NCBI GenBank assembly: GCA_024364735.1
Contig: JAGFNQ010005258.1
Coordinates: 347,965 to 411,964 of the forward strand
Length of the DNA stretch: 64,000 nucleotides
Source: Boesenbergia rotunda
Lineage: Eukaryota; Streptophyta; Magnoliopsida; Zingiberales; Zingiberaceae
Direction: 5' to 3'
The first letter of the stretch is position 1. Each line of letters begins with the position of its first letter. The notes beneath the pieces were generated by a model. It made no database searches, was not told the DNA's origin, and saw only the letters and a program-made list of their open reading frames with translations. Positions 10,718 through 21,830 of this stretch are shown piece after piece. Made by a program: the position numbers and the translations under genes.

Positions 10718-11337
10718 TCAAAATGGTTGAAAACTTGATTTTTTCAAATGGCACTACTGCTTCCCTACTTATAGATAGAGGAGGTAGAAACACTCTCAAT
10801 GTTCAAAGGACTGTTAAAGATATAAATGGTACTGGTGCTCCTGGTTTGTTCCTTGAGGTACATGAATAATTCTTGTTTCCTTCATTCTTTGCAGTTGATT
10901 TGGTTCTCAACTTCAGAATGATCTTTGTTCTTACTTTTTTGCATTTGCATGATTTCCAGGATCAAGTTTGGCCAGAGAAGTGTGGTATGAGGTCAATCTT
11001 AATTCCCATGCTTTGCTCTAGCTTAGTTTCTCCTCCTCCAAAACTCATTCTTACCTAATTTCCTTTCCCCTTTAGCAATCAGAACATATGCAATGAAAAT
11101 AGGTAATTTGTCGCACAACTGCATCAAGTAAGTATTTATGTTGTCATAGTTTTATGCCTCTGCCTATTGTTGTATTGTTCTTAGGTGATATCAGCTGAGG
11201 AACATGCAGCCAGGATAACAGCAGCTTGGAAGTTATTGGTGATGCTGATTATTTTCTCATTGCTCGTACTGATGCTCACGCAATTATTGGTGGTTTAAAC
11301 AAAGCAATTGCGCGGGCTATCCTCTACATAAATGGAG
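10718..11337 (+). pseudogene. Captured fragment of carboxyvinyl-carboxyphosphonate phosphorylmutase-like (ICL/PEP mutase family) gene
   Basis: Three exon-like blocks with retained introns. Block 1 (about 10718-10857) encodes NTLNVQRTVKD followed by a GAPGLFLE end, then a gt donor at 10858. Block 2 begins after ttccag at 10960 and encodes DQVWPEKCG; family members read KCGHMRGK here, and the His after CG is missing. Block 3 (about 11185-11337) encodes VISAEEHAARITAA, then after a frameshift IGDADYFLIARTDAHA and LNKAIARAILYI. These match consecutive exons of the chloroplast phosphorylmutase/lyase family (a TIM-barrel enzyme with a catalytic Cys in KCGH). The N-terminal exons and everything after the ARA helix are absent. 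It is a truncated, mutated transduplicate inside the CACTA, not a functional enzyme; the intact donor gene should be elsewhere in the genome. Confidence 0.8.
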
Positions 11338-11908
11338 GTACAAAAGAGTTGTTCATCGTTGTTATTTTCCCCCTTCATTACCACGAATAAGTCTTTACTC
11401 ATCATGAGTAAGTAAATTTGTGCAGGATTCTCGGTTCTCTTTCTTGGAAGGTCAATCTTGGCATTTATAGTTCTTTACTCAATTGCAAAATATGCAAAAA
11501 CACAATAATACATTCATCCACCACCTATCTTGCATTTCCAAATACATACGAGAGAAACAAAGTTGTGTTAATATTATCATTTATTCAGTAATTACTCTAA
11601 CATATGTCCTCATTGCTCTGAAGCCTATTTTATTATATTAAAGAGAAATGCTGGAAATTGTTTTGGTGCAATGGTAGTGAAGGCATGGGGGTCTTCCTTT
11701 GACTAAGACTTGGCTATGGGAAGATATTAATTCACTCTTTCAGTATTCAATTTGGTTAAGTTGTCTGTCTAGAGATTAGACATTGCAAATGTTAGAAAGC
11801 AATGTGTAAAGATAGCATTTGCCTCATCCCATATAACACTGGATAATGTTTTAACTATTTATTAATTTTTACTACATACTAGTCAATGTTATATTTTCAT
11901 TTTTTCAG
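11338..11908 (+). other. Non-coding CACTA interior
   Basis: AT-rich, no homology seen in any frame. Probably intron sequence between the captured gene fragment and the Ulp1-like exons. Confidence 0.5.
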
Positions 11909-12450
11909 GTACCATTGGATTTTGACTATCGTATGAAGATAAAAATATGATATATTTATTGGACTCTATGTCAAATAGAAATCGCGATGATGCATGGAAA
12001 ACTATAGTGTAGATAGTAGATTATGTTGATTTCGAATGCATTCACTTATAAATATGGAAAAAATAATTTTTTTACTTTTAAAAATTTAGTGGGGTCAAGA
12101 TGTACAATGCCTCAAAGGGTATCTTTAAAGGACCATGTTTTAAACAATTAACAGTATGTATTGTGCTTATGTATGAAGATATGAATGGATGGTTCTTATA
12201 ACTTGGATTGTGACCATTACATTATCTTTTCTATTTCATTGTAGGGTAATCTAAAACAAAGTGGTTCTATTGAATGTGGATATTGTGTGATGAGGTACAT
12301 TAAAGAGATAGTTGAATGTGAAAATCCAGAGTTGGAGAAGATGGTAATATTTTTTTTTATTATATGCTTTGGTTTATGATTGAGATAAAATCTTACAGTT
12401 GGATGAATCTAATACATTTTGTATTTTTGATAAAAATTTGCAGGAACAAT
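11909..12450 (+). pseudogene. CACTA-borne Ulp1-like (C48) cysteine protease, catalytic exons
   Basis: Exon-like block at 11909 after a ttttttcag acceptor encodes YHWILTIV with the catalytic His (codon 11913-11915), then a YLLDSMSNR stretch with the catalytic Asp (11962-11964). A stop follows the His motif, where TIV is followed by TGA. A second block after ttcattgtag (about 12246-12342) encodes QSGSIECGYCVMRYI with the oxyanion Gln (12257-12259) and nucleophile Cys (12275-12277). It ends ENPELEKM at a gt donor. The His-Asp-Gln-Cys order is that of SUMO-protease-like Ulp1 domains carried by plant CACTA and some MULE elements. The last exon, starting after gcag near 12444, is split by element C and resumes at 35041. 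No start exon is recognisable. Confidence 0.78.
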
Positions 12451-14712
12451 TGATAACCACCATTTTTGTTGATTATTTTAGGCTCTTAAATCCATGTTTG
12501 ATCCATATTTTATATGCTTAAGTTTGCAATTTTATTAGGTTTCATGTATTCCCTTCATTTTGACTTTTAATTCTAATCTTTGTATATTTGGGATATTTTT
12601 GGCAGTAAATTTGGATATTATTTTGTAGGCTTCAATTGATCATGGACCTAGATCAAATCGGGTCAGACTTGAGTCAGCATTGGATCCAGATCAAAGGGAT
12701 CAAGCATCGGATTGATAGGAGCCGTCCATTCTAGAGAACGGCTAGATCTGAGCCATCGGTCAACTTCTGGTCGATCCAAGTCCAAGATAGAATCAATCAT
12801 GACCAGAGACCAAGATCTGAAAATTTCAGCCAAATCGGAAGTGATCTGACCGTTGGATCGAGCTTAAGATGTTCTAGACCATCCGTTCAAGAAAAGGGAA
12901 GATCTGGACCATCCGCCACTGATCTGGTTAATCCGAGCTGGGGATAGGTAGATCAGGACCATTGATTGGAATCTGTGAAGTTTGGTTCAGATCGGAAGAG
13001 ATCTGACCGTTGGATGAAGCCGAATCGATCTCAGCCGTCCGTTACTAATGAGCTTTGAGTTCTGGGCTGAACCCAAGCTAGGACTGAACCCAAGAGTTGG
13101 CTTGACTGAACTCGAACTAGACTGAACCAGAGCTGAACCAACTGAAGCTGGCTTGGCTGAGCTGTTTGACTGAACCAAGTGCTGATTGAACCCAAGCTGG
13201 ATTGAACCCAGGACTGAACCGAAGCTGGCTTGACTGATTGAATCAACTGCTTGGTTTGGCTGAACCACACTGATTGACTGAACCCAGGAATCGAACTCGA
13301 GCTGTGGCTTGGCTGACTGAATCCACGCGTAGCCGGGGATCAAAAAGGGAAGAATCGCGCGACCTAGGTCTTCATCGACTCCACACGTAGGGCTCGCGGC
13401 GATCTTCTTCTCCTCCATCTTCATCGTCGCCGCAGCTAGGGTAGCGGGTTCGTGCCCTAGTCGCCGGAGCTTCGATCAATTGAGTTGAGGGGTTCCCGAC
13501 TCATTCATCAACCTCCACCGGCGTCTCCACCATTTCATCGCCGCCGCAAGCTAGGGTAGCGGGTTCGTGCCCTAGCCGACCAGAGCTTGATCGATTGTAG
13601 TTTGAAGGGTTCCCGGCTCGATCCGATCAATGCCATCCACGCCGCCGACCACAGCTAGGGTTAGGGGTTCCAACCTTAGCTGGCCGGAGTTCGTCATCGC
13701 CACGATTTCTTCATCAGCGTCCAGCAGCTTCAATTTCATTTACAGCAATTGTTTTTATTTCTAGCAGTAGATTTTTCACAGTTGATTCTTCTGCAGTTAC
13801 TTCTTCATCCAGCTTCGTCAGATTCGGCAGCTACTCTTTTCATCTTCATAGTTTCACTTCCCCGCAATTCATCTTCATTAGATCCGGCAGCCACTCTTTT
13901 CAGAGGTCTTCATAGCTTGTTCTTCCAATTTCCAGCAGCAATTCTTCCTCCATAGCAGCAGATTTTTCATTGCAGATTTCCTTTCAGTAATGTTCAATTC
14001 CATTCCAGCAGTTTTTCTCTTCACAGCCGAGTTGGGTAGCTCTGTTCCACTTCCAGCAGCCTTCCTCAGCTTGGTTGATTTAATTTTGTGGATAATTGAA
14101 TGTTAGTGATAATTGAAGAATTGTTATGTGCTTGATCGTAAAATGTCTGTATTGGATTGATCTTCTCCTATTCAAATTGCACTTGCTTGAATCAATTTTA
14201 ATCATGCATATGAGGTGTTTGGTCAAATTCCTGTTAGAACAATTTCTTTCAATTGGGATGTTCCTAGTTGCTTAACTTTGGTTTTGAGTTGTTTTTCCTA
14301 TTGCTTTAGATTACATGATTTTATTTGAATGCAATTAATTTAGGATTAGATTAGATTTCTTCAATGTTGTAGTTTGCTCTGTGTTTAGTTTCTTAATGCT
14401 TTATTTCAAGTTGCGCTTTCTTTATTGCAATTGTAGTCTGGTTAATTTAGATTTCTTTATCTGCATTGTCCTTCTTTAATTAGAAGTAGGTTTCATATTT
14501 GCTCTGTTATTCATTTCGTAGTCCTAGCTCTTAAATCCAAAACCCAGTTTCATATCCCAAAACCCAAAAGCAATAAGATACGATCTTGAGATTTATCTTG
14601 TACCAACTACATTCGTTGGGAGACGACTCGAGTTACTCTATGCTACATTAGTTTAGAGGAATTCGGTACTTTAATTGTATTTGAAACCGTAACGCGACAA
14701 AAACGGTTATCA
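12451..14712 (+). repeat. 5' LTR of element C
   Basis: By eye it differs from the 3' LTR by about 18 substitutions, a 10-bp tandem duplication (in the 3' copy near 33430) and a 1-bp indel. It includes many short ctgaaccca-type repeats at 13060-13280 and a cluster of gctagggtagcgggttcg repeats at 13430-13680. Confidence 0.92.
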
Positions 14713-14716
14713 AATT

Positions 14717-14734
14717 TGGCGCCGTTGCCGGGGA
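14717..14734 (+). other. Primer binding site of element C (tRNA-Asp type)
   Basis: tggcgccgttgccgggga, four bases after the LTR end. This is the PBS commonly seen in plant Ty3/gypsy elements and is complementary to the tRNA-Asp 3' end as I recall it. Confidence 0.8.
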
Positions 14735-14847
14735 ATGTAGTGGTGCTTGATAATTCTATCTTTTGATTTTGTTCTGATTGTTTTATCTTTTATATACGGT
14801 TGCTGCCATTTTTCTTGTTTGATTTGTGACAGGGCTGTAAGATCAAA

Positions 14848-16530
14848 ATGTTTTCACCAGAGGACTGTAAAGAGATCAAAAGTGCACTGTCAGAGTTGAA
14901 ATTTTGGTTGAATCATTTGAATCAACAAATAATCAACAGGCCTTCATCTACTTACCAGCCACCATTACAACAATTCGAGCTTTTTCAGCAACCAAGTCAA
15001 TTTTTTCAGCCACAAGATCAACTATCATTTCAAAATTTTCAACAGTTTCAGCAGGGGCAGCCACAATTTCAGAGCTATCAACCCCAATTTGAGCAACCAT
15101 ATCAGTTTAATCAGCCTCAACAGCCATGTTTTCAACCAAATCAGCAAGCTCAAAATTTTCAGCCTACTTCATCCTTTCAAAATCAGTCAAGGAGCTATGC
15201 TAACCAAGGAGGCTTTGAGAATCTTAATGAGAATGAGGCACAACAACAAAGAATTGAGGAGATTTATCAACTAGTTGTACAATATCATCAACAGCAGCAA
15301 AGGCTTCAAGACATAGAAAGAGGCGGTGGATAAATTTCTAGTCAAATGAATCAAATGCAAGTTCAAGGTGACCCTAGTGCAGGACCAAATCTTTCTTTAA
15401 TGGATCTTGCAATTTTAGAAGAAGAAGAAGAAGAATACATTAAAGTCTGGGCACCTAGAGCATGCATTCCTCAGGAGACTCCTATTCAAAATCCAATTCT
15501 AAATTTTTCAGCTCCAGAAGAAGAAATTGAAGCTCCACAGGACCATTCTAGACTTTTATTTTCTGATGATAGCATTATTGATGGTCCTAATTTTTCTGAC
15601 ACTGTTGTTGCAGATATTACAGGAGAAGCATGCAGAGGAGATGATTCCACAGGTGTAGGGGATTGCACTAAGCCCCAGGGACCACCACAAGATTTAGATG
15701 ATGAACCAGAAAGTGTAGGGACTTGCATGGTGGAAGCAAGCACCCAAGGATCACCAGTTGATTGTCCACCAGAGCCTGAGGCTGAAGAGGAGCATGTACT
15801 TGACCAGGAGGAAGCCATGGATACATCTACCCTTGTAGAACCTCCAGGTATTCTCCAGCACGCTCAGGTAAGTATTTCTCCCCTTTCTTCAGAAAAATGC
15901 AGTGAGGTACCTAGTGCTGATGTTTTTGATTCTGATGAGTTTATTGATATACCTTGTGTAGAAATTGTTTGTGAAAATCCAATAGAGGTACCAAGCATTG
16001 ATTTTATTGATCATCATGCATTACTTGACACATTCATTGTAAATATAAATTGCGAAATAATTTTAGAGGCACCCATAATTGATGTAGTTTTTTATGATGA
16101 ATCACTTAATACATCTTTTGTGGATATGGATAGTGAAAAATTTTTAGAAGTGCCTGAAATGGATGTTATTTATTTTGATGAGTCTCTTGCTATATCTTAT
16201 GCTGAGGTTGAATGTGAGAAACTTATGGAAATATCTGAGATTGATTTGATTGGCTGTGATACATTGCTTGATATACCCTTGATTGAAAATAATTGTGAAA
16301 TTTCTATTGATGAGCCAGAACTTGATTTCTTTATTTGTGATGAGTATCTGGATGCAACTTTTGTAGAACATAATTTTGAAAATTTCATTGAGGTACCAGA
16401 ATTTGATTTAATTGAATATGATGCAGTTTTGGATTCACTTATTGCAGAGACTGATATTATATCATTTCTTTCTGACCCTGCACGCTTGAGAGAGGTATTA
16501 CATGTTTTTGCAGGGTCTAGAAGACTTTAG
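14848..16530 (+). pseudogene. Unrecognised Gln-rich then acidic-repeat protein of element C, one internal stop
   Basis: One frame interrupted by a single TAA at 15331-15333. Codons before the stop (161) start MFSPEDCKEIKSAL, then a Gln/Phe/Pro-rich low-complexity tract (FQQPSQFFQPQ type), then a short helical end (QRIEEIYQLVVQYHQQQQ). After the stop, codons from 15346 give an acidic protein. Its C-terminal part (15904-16455) consists of seven degenerate 27-residue repeats of pattern E-[VAI]-P-x2-D-x4-[DY]-x2-L, with a C/S-E-x-[FIL]-[IL] end. No protease, RT, integrase or zinc knuckle. Probably a replacement for gag in a non-autonomous element, or a captured gene; I do not recognise the family. 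Confidence 0.6.
15904..16455 (+). repeat. Seven tandem 81-bp (27-residue) acidic protein repeats
   Basis: Units start with EVPSADVF, EVPSIDFI, EAPIIDVV, EVPEMDVI, EISEIDLI, DEPELDFF and EVPEFDLI at exact 27-residue spacing; the last unit is partial. Conservation is at protein level more than at DNA level, suggesting selection after duplication. Confidence 0.75.
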
Positions 16531-16607
16531 GAGTGAGTGCTCCAACTGAACAGACTTCAGCCTCCTGGAAGGATTTCTGAAAAGCATCAAGAAGGAGGAG
16601 ATGATTT
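16531..16607 (+). other. Short element C segment left of copia B insertion
   Basis: Non-coding; ends with TSD gattt (16603-16607). Confidence 0.7.
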
Positions 16608-17976
16608 TGTTGGTGCAGTTTGCACTAACGGTCAAACTCGGGTTTTGATGTATGACAAAGTGGTTAAAGTTAGGGTTGTATGTGTTTAACCTCTTTACCA
16701 AGTGTGCAGGGTTGAAAGACTTAGGACCAGACACCAGGCTGAAGTCCAGGATGGTTGAGTCCTGGCAGGAAGTCCAGTTGGGTCCGCGGGACCTGACAAC
16801 TGGCTGAAGACCAAGTTGGTTGAGACTTGGCAGGAAGACCAAGGTGGTTGAGCCTTGGCAGGAAGTCCTGGTAGGGTCAAGAAGTCAAGTAGAGCTGCAC
16901 AATGGGTAAGTAAGGTAAGTCACTGGAGGAGCGACCCAGTGAGGACGAGTCCAATCTTGGACCTTAGGCGCGGTCCAACTTAGACCCATTTAGGTGATCT
17001 AAGTTGAGTCCTGGTTAGATCCTGGTCTGGGAGACAGGATCTAATTAACTTAGAATTATATCTTATTTTAGTCCATATAAAATTGTGCTAGCTTTGTTTT
17101 GGACTAACCCTGGATGCAGGAACGAAGGACTATGTTTCTGCAGCTCAGAGAGCCTCAAAAGAGTGAGGCCGTAGCTGAGCAGGGCGCCCCGGATGTGTAG
17201 GGCGCCCCCCCAGAGTCAACCAAAGTCAGCGGAGAGGTAAACGCCCCGACAGCAGCGCTATTCGGGGCGCCTCGCTTGAATCGGGCGCCCCCTGTGCCAC
17301 CTCACTGCCAGCTGCCGAAGCTCGCCCTCGCGAAGCCAAGGAGATGAAGCCTTGACTGGTCAAGCTGGGCGCCCCACGCGCGTCGGGCGCCCCAGTCAAA
17401 GCTGATCCCGAAGATGAAGAGATCAGCCTTGACCAGAGGGCTCGCCGGATCAAGAGCCACGTGGGGGGCGCCCCGAGCATGTCGGGCGCCCCCTGCCCTA
17501 TATAAAGAGGGCCTCGACCCTCTTCAAAGAACAACACTTCTTCAAAAGCTTTCAAGTTCTTCTACGCTCGCGCCTTGCTCCGGAAACGCTACACTTCGAG
17601 CCGACGACGTCCTGCTGCCCCGAAAGAGTCGACCTACTCCGGACGTCGGTAAAAAGTTAAATTTTAATATATATATTGTTGCATTTAAGTACTTGAAAGT
17701 GTGGGGTTGTCACACTTTAAATTCCTTTGTACTCGCCTACTCTATCGGGGTTGACCGATAGAGAGTTTTAGTAGATTGCCCAACGGAAAGGTCCGAGGGA
17801 CCTGGGCCTTCGAGTAGGAGTCGCCGAAGGCTCCGAACGAAGTAAAAAATCGTTCGTGTTTGTGTGTTTGTTTTTCGTCTCTTTCATTTCCGCTGTGCAC
17901 GCTTTTTAAAGCACTCTGATTTAATTTTTTAAAAGTCACGTGATTCACCCCCCCTCTCACGTGCATCGATCCTACA
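16608..17976 (+). repeat. 5' LTR of copia B
   Basis: Starts tgttggtgcag, ends gatcctaca. Contains eight GGCGCC palindromes (17183-17490) immediately upstream of a TATA box. Confidence 0.95.
17499..17506 (+). promoter_or_regulatory. TATA box of copia B LTR promoter
   Basis: TATATAAA just downstream of the GGCGCC palindrome cluster, followed by agagggcc. The same site is at 30459-30466 in the 3' LTR. The transcription start is expected about 30 bp downstream. Confidence 0.65.
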
Positions 17977-17978
17977 AG

Positions 17979-17990
17979 TGGTATCAGAGC
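17979..17990 (+). other. Primer binding site (initiator tRNA-Met), copia B
   Basis: tggtatcagagc two bases after the LTR. Confidence 0.92.
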
Positions 17991-18246
17991 CTGGTACGCT
18001 CTGTATCGGTGCAACCACCATAAGAGCCGGAGGAAATCCATTTTTTTTCAATTTTTTGGTTTTTCGTTACACAAGATCTAAATTAGGTATCGTTGCCTAC
18101 ATTTGGATTATCTTTTTCGTTCGTTTGATTTTACTCGAATTTGGTGCAACACCATTTCGAGTCACTTTTTCTCTATCTTTTTTTTTCTACCACACTACTA
18201 ATCCAAGACTTAGTCTTGGGACAAGTTTTTGTGTAGTCTATTTCAG

Positions 18247-19911
18247 ATGGCTCAAGGTGAAGGCTATAGCACTGCCCGCCCTCCTCTCTTCAATGGGGAA
18301 GACTTTCCCTACTGGAAGAGAAGGATGGAAGTTTATCTGAAGACCGACATGGATCAGTGGTTTGCAGTTCAAACAGGCTACACACCGCCAATGGATGAGG
18401 GAAATAATGCTCCACTGAGGCCCGACAGATGGAACTCGGAGATGAAGAAAAAGGCTCAGACCGAATTCAAAGCCCAGAACACCCTCCAGTGCGGACTTAC
18501 CAAAGAGGAGCTAAATAGAATTGGACCAACTGACTCAGCAAAGGAGCTATGGGACAAATTAATTGAACTACATGAAGGCACCTCTGATGCCAAGGTAACA
18601 AAAAGAGATTTACTTTTAAATAAGTTATTTAATATAAAAATGCAGGAAGGAGAATCTGCAAGCCAACTCCACGCTCGGATCAAGGACATACTAAATGGAC
18701 TCCACCTAATCGGGCACAAACAAGAAAACAGAGACATCATAAGGTATGCTTTAAATGCATTCCCTAGAAATTCACTATGGGCATCTATTATAGATGCTTA
18801 CAAAATTTCTAGGAACCTTTCTAAAATTAATTTAGATGAATTGTTTTGTGAATTAGAACTGCACGAACAGACTAACGCCAAGGCCGAGAAAGGGCTAGCT
18901 TTATTTGCAGGTTCACCAAAGGAAGCCAAATCAAAAAGAAAAGTCCAAGAAGAACCTGAAGATGAGTCAGGCTCTGATGAAGAAGAACAACTGGTGAACT
19001 TGGTAAGAAAAATGTTCACCAGAAGAAAGAACAAACTTTCAAAGAAGGATATTCAAAAGGTGATGAAGCCCTACAGCACTGAAGGTAAAAGCAAAATGAT
19101 CTGCTTCGGCTGTAACAGAAAAGGGCACTTCAAACATGAATGCCCTTACAAGAAAGAGGACCAACCCACTAAGAACAAAAAGAAGAAGGCTCTTCAAGCC
19201 ACGTGGGATGAAAGCTCGGACGATTCCGACGATGAACAACCGAAGAATGCAAGCTACCTCGCACTGATGGCAACCGGACCAGAATCGGACTCGGAGCAAG
19301 ACGAGGATTCCGAATACGAGTCGAGTCAAGAGATCGGACTTTTTTCGGACGACTCGACTAAGGTATATTTAGATTCAGTAAATGAAAAGTTCTTTAAAAT
19401 TATTTCTGTTTTAAATAAAAAATTGCTTGAATCTGAATCTAGAAATGACCAGCTTCTTAAGGAAAATCAAGACCTTAAGGAGCAATTAATTAATACCAGA
19501 ACATTAACTGAACAAACTCAAAATTAAAAATTAATTGAGCTTGAAACTGAAAACTTAACCCTAAAGGGTGAAGTCCTAAAACTTAAGGATCTACTAGCAA
19601 CTTTCACAACCCGATCCAAGAACCTTGACCTTATTCTTGGATCACAAAAGGGCATGTACAACAAATCTGGGATAGGATATAAATCAAGATCGAACCAAAG
19701 ATCTTTTATCTCCTTTATCCACCCCCGCAAAAATCAACGAAAAGCATGGGTTCCGAAAGCTTATCTAACAAAGCAAGTAGGTCAGAATCAATTTTATGTC
19801 CCAAAAAGGGACATCCATTACATTGACCCTAGACACCCAGTCTACAATTTAGGGGGAGGCTCCAAACTAGTTGGCACCTTAAAATCAGCCTCTGCCCAGG
19901 TGGGCACTTAG
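18247..19911 (+). pseudogene. gag: Copia B gag, one internal stop
   Basis: The start at ATG 18247 gives MAQGEGYSTARPP, homologous in layout to the gag of element A; an earlier in-frame ATG at 18229 adds six residues unlike the family. Capsid domain residues about 8-215 (FNGEDFPYWKRRM, AKELWDKLIELHEGT, LFCELELHEQ), then a charged linker and zinc knuckle CFGCNRKGHFKHEC (about residue 286). An acidic tail and coiled coil follow. A TAA at 19525-19527 interrupts the coiled coil. The same frame continues for another 128 codons with the LILGSQKGMYNKSGIGY block and AWVPKAYL motif shared with element A, ending at 19911. Either the stop is a disabling mutation or it reduces full-length gag; the former is more likely. 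Confidence 0.85.
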
Positions 19912-20649
19912 GATTAGCTTCAAAGTTAATTTGAATCTTGTATTATTTAGTACCAAGGTTTTCAATGAGTAAGTTAAAAGTTCAACTTCTTTAAGCGGCT
20001 TTGCCTAGAAAATGGTTGTTGCTCCAATAAGGCTTCGGCCAAAGAAGGCCACTGTGCCTCACCATTGCCTGGAAGCCAATTATGGAAGTGTACTTTTAAA
20101 TTACTACTTGTTAAACTTGGATCTAACACAAGGTCAAGTTAACTTTTCTAATCAAACTCAAAATCATCTCACAAAATCATAGGACTCCCTTGATTGATAA
20201 CTTAGACCGAGTGAGATGAATAAGGATAACCAAATTTAAATTATTGATTGATAATTCAAAATAAAATTCAAATTCAAAAATTAAAAATCAAAATTAAAAT
20301 CAAAATTCAAAATAAAATTCAAATTCAAAAATCAAAATTCAAATTAAAATTCAAATTAAAAATCAAAATTCAAATCAAAATTCAAAATAAAATTCAAATT
20401 CAAAAATTAAAATTCAAATTCAAATTAAAATTAAAATTTCAAATTAAAATTCAAATTAAAATTAAAATTCAAATTAAAATTAAAATTAAAAAGAAAATTC
20501 AAATTCAAATTAAAATTAAAATTCAATTCAAAAATAAAAATTCAAAATCAAAATTAACATAACTCAAATTCAAAATTCAAACTCAAGTTTTTAAATCTTC
20601 TTAGATTCGTTTAAAACTCAACCTAAGGTTTAAACCTTTTACTTAACTG
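19912..20649 (+). other. gag-pol spacer of copia B with AT-rich simple repeats
   Basis: No protein homology. The part 20240-20580 is low-complexity, made of aaattcaaatt/aaaattaaaa variants. The Lys/Ile-rich frame across it is compositional, not a gene. Confidence 0.75.
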
Positions 20650-21830
20650 TAGGAAAACAAATGGATCATTGACAGTGGATGCTCCAGACACATGACTGGG
20701 GATCCCACCAAATTTACAGAACTCAAGTACAAAAGACTAGGGACCGTTGCTTTTGGAAACAACGGTAAACTTAAGGTAATTGGCCTAGGCAATATTGAAC
20801 TTGAGTCTGATTTCATAATAACAAATGTATTACTTGTTGAAAATTTCAACTTCAATTTACTAAGCATTAGCCAATTGTGTGACACTGGTTATAAGGTTAG
20901 GTTCCGATCCAATGAATGTCTGATCAAACACAATGACAACCCAAACATCACACTTAGAGGACTTAGGCACAATAACATTTATGAAATTAAGTTAACCTGT
21001 CCCTTAGAAAATTGCCTCTTAACCCATAAGGATGAGACTTGGCTATGGCATAGGAGACTTTCACATACTCACTTCAGAAAACTACCTAAACTAAATGGTT
21101 TAGTTAGAGGCCTACCAAAGTTATCTAACCTTGAGTCAACCTTATGTAATGCTTGTCAACAAGGAAAACAAACTAGGTCAACCCACAAACCAACTAATCA
21201 AACTCAAACCAAGTCAATTCTGGAATTAATTCACCTAGACCTATTTGACTCACATGGGGTTAAATCAGTTAATGGTAACCTATACTGCCTAGTAATTATA
21301 GATGACTATTCAAGATTTACCTGGGTAAAATTCTTAAAAAATAAAGACGAAACTTATGATATACTCACTCAATTTTGTAAATTAACAGAAAATGAAAAAG
21401 GGATTAAAATCAAAAGACTTAGGAGCGATAATGGCGGAGAATTCAAAAATCGTAAATTTAATCAATTTTGTCTAGAAAACGGCTACCATCACGAATTCTC
21501 TTGCCCTAAAATACCTCAACAAAATGGAATTGTAGAAAGAAAAAATAGAACACTACAAGAAGCAGCTAGAACACTGCTTAATGAATACAACTTACCTAAA
21601 TACCTTTGGGCTGAGGCTGTTAGTACAGCTTGTTATGTACAAAATAGAATAACTCTAATTAAAAACCTAGGAAAGACCTCTTTTGAAATCTATTATAACA
21701 AACAACCTAACATTAAATACCTTAAAGTATTTGGATGTAAAGTCTATATCTTAAATACTAGAGAACACTTAGGAAAATTTACTTCTAAGGTTGAGGAAGG
21801 TATCTTTGTAGGTTATTCCCTTACCAGTAG
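20650..21830 (+). pseudogene. pol: Copia B pol, 5' part: protease and integrase
   Basis: Reads from about 20650. Protease motif is DSGCSRHMTG (nt about 20671-20700). The GAG-pre-integrase region has WLWHRRLSH and CNACQQGK. Integrase core has the three catalytic acidic residues in LIHLDLFD, RSDNGGEF and IVERKNR, and the C-terminal GCKVYILN block. The frame is open to the point where solo LTR D interrupts at 21831, just after VGYSLTS. The first ATG in this frame is at 20692, inside the protease motif, so translation must begin upstream, probably by fusion or frameshift with gag as in other copia elements. The continuation is at 26104. Confidence 0.88.

Noticed and set aside
12987..13424. 145-codon minus-strand frame with repeated Ser/Gln/Leu phrases
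   Set aside because: It lies wholly in the 5' LTR of element C and recurs, broken, in the 3' LTR (33306-33753); it is generated by ctgaaccca-type DNA repeats.
17414..17761. 115-codon plus-strand and 109-codon minus-strand frames near 17226-17761 and their copies at 30186-30721
   Set aside because: These are LTR sequence of copia B; identical in both LTRs and without homology.
20248..20562. 104-codon Lys/Ile/Gln-rich frame
   Set aside because: Simple-sequence aaattcaaatt repeats; compositional only.
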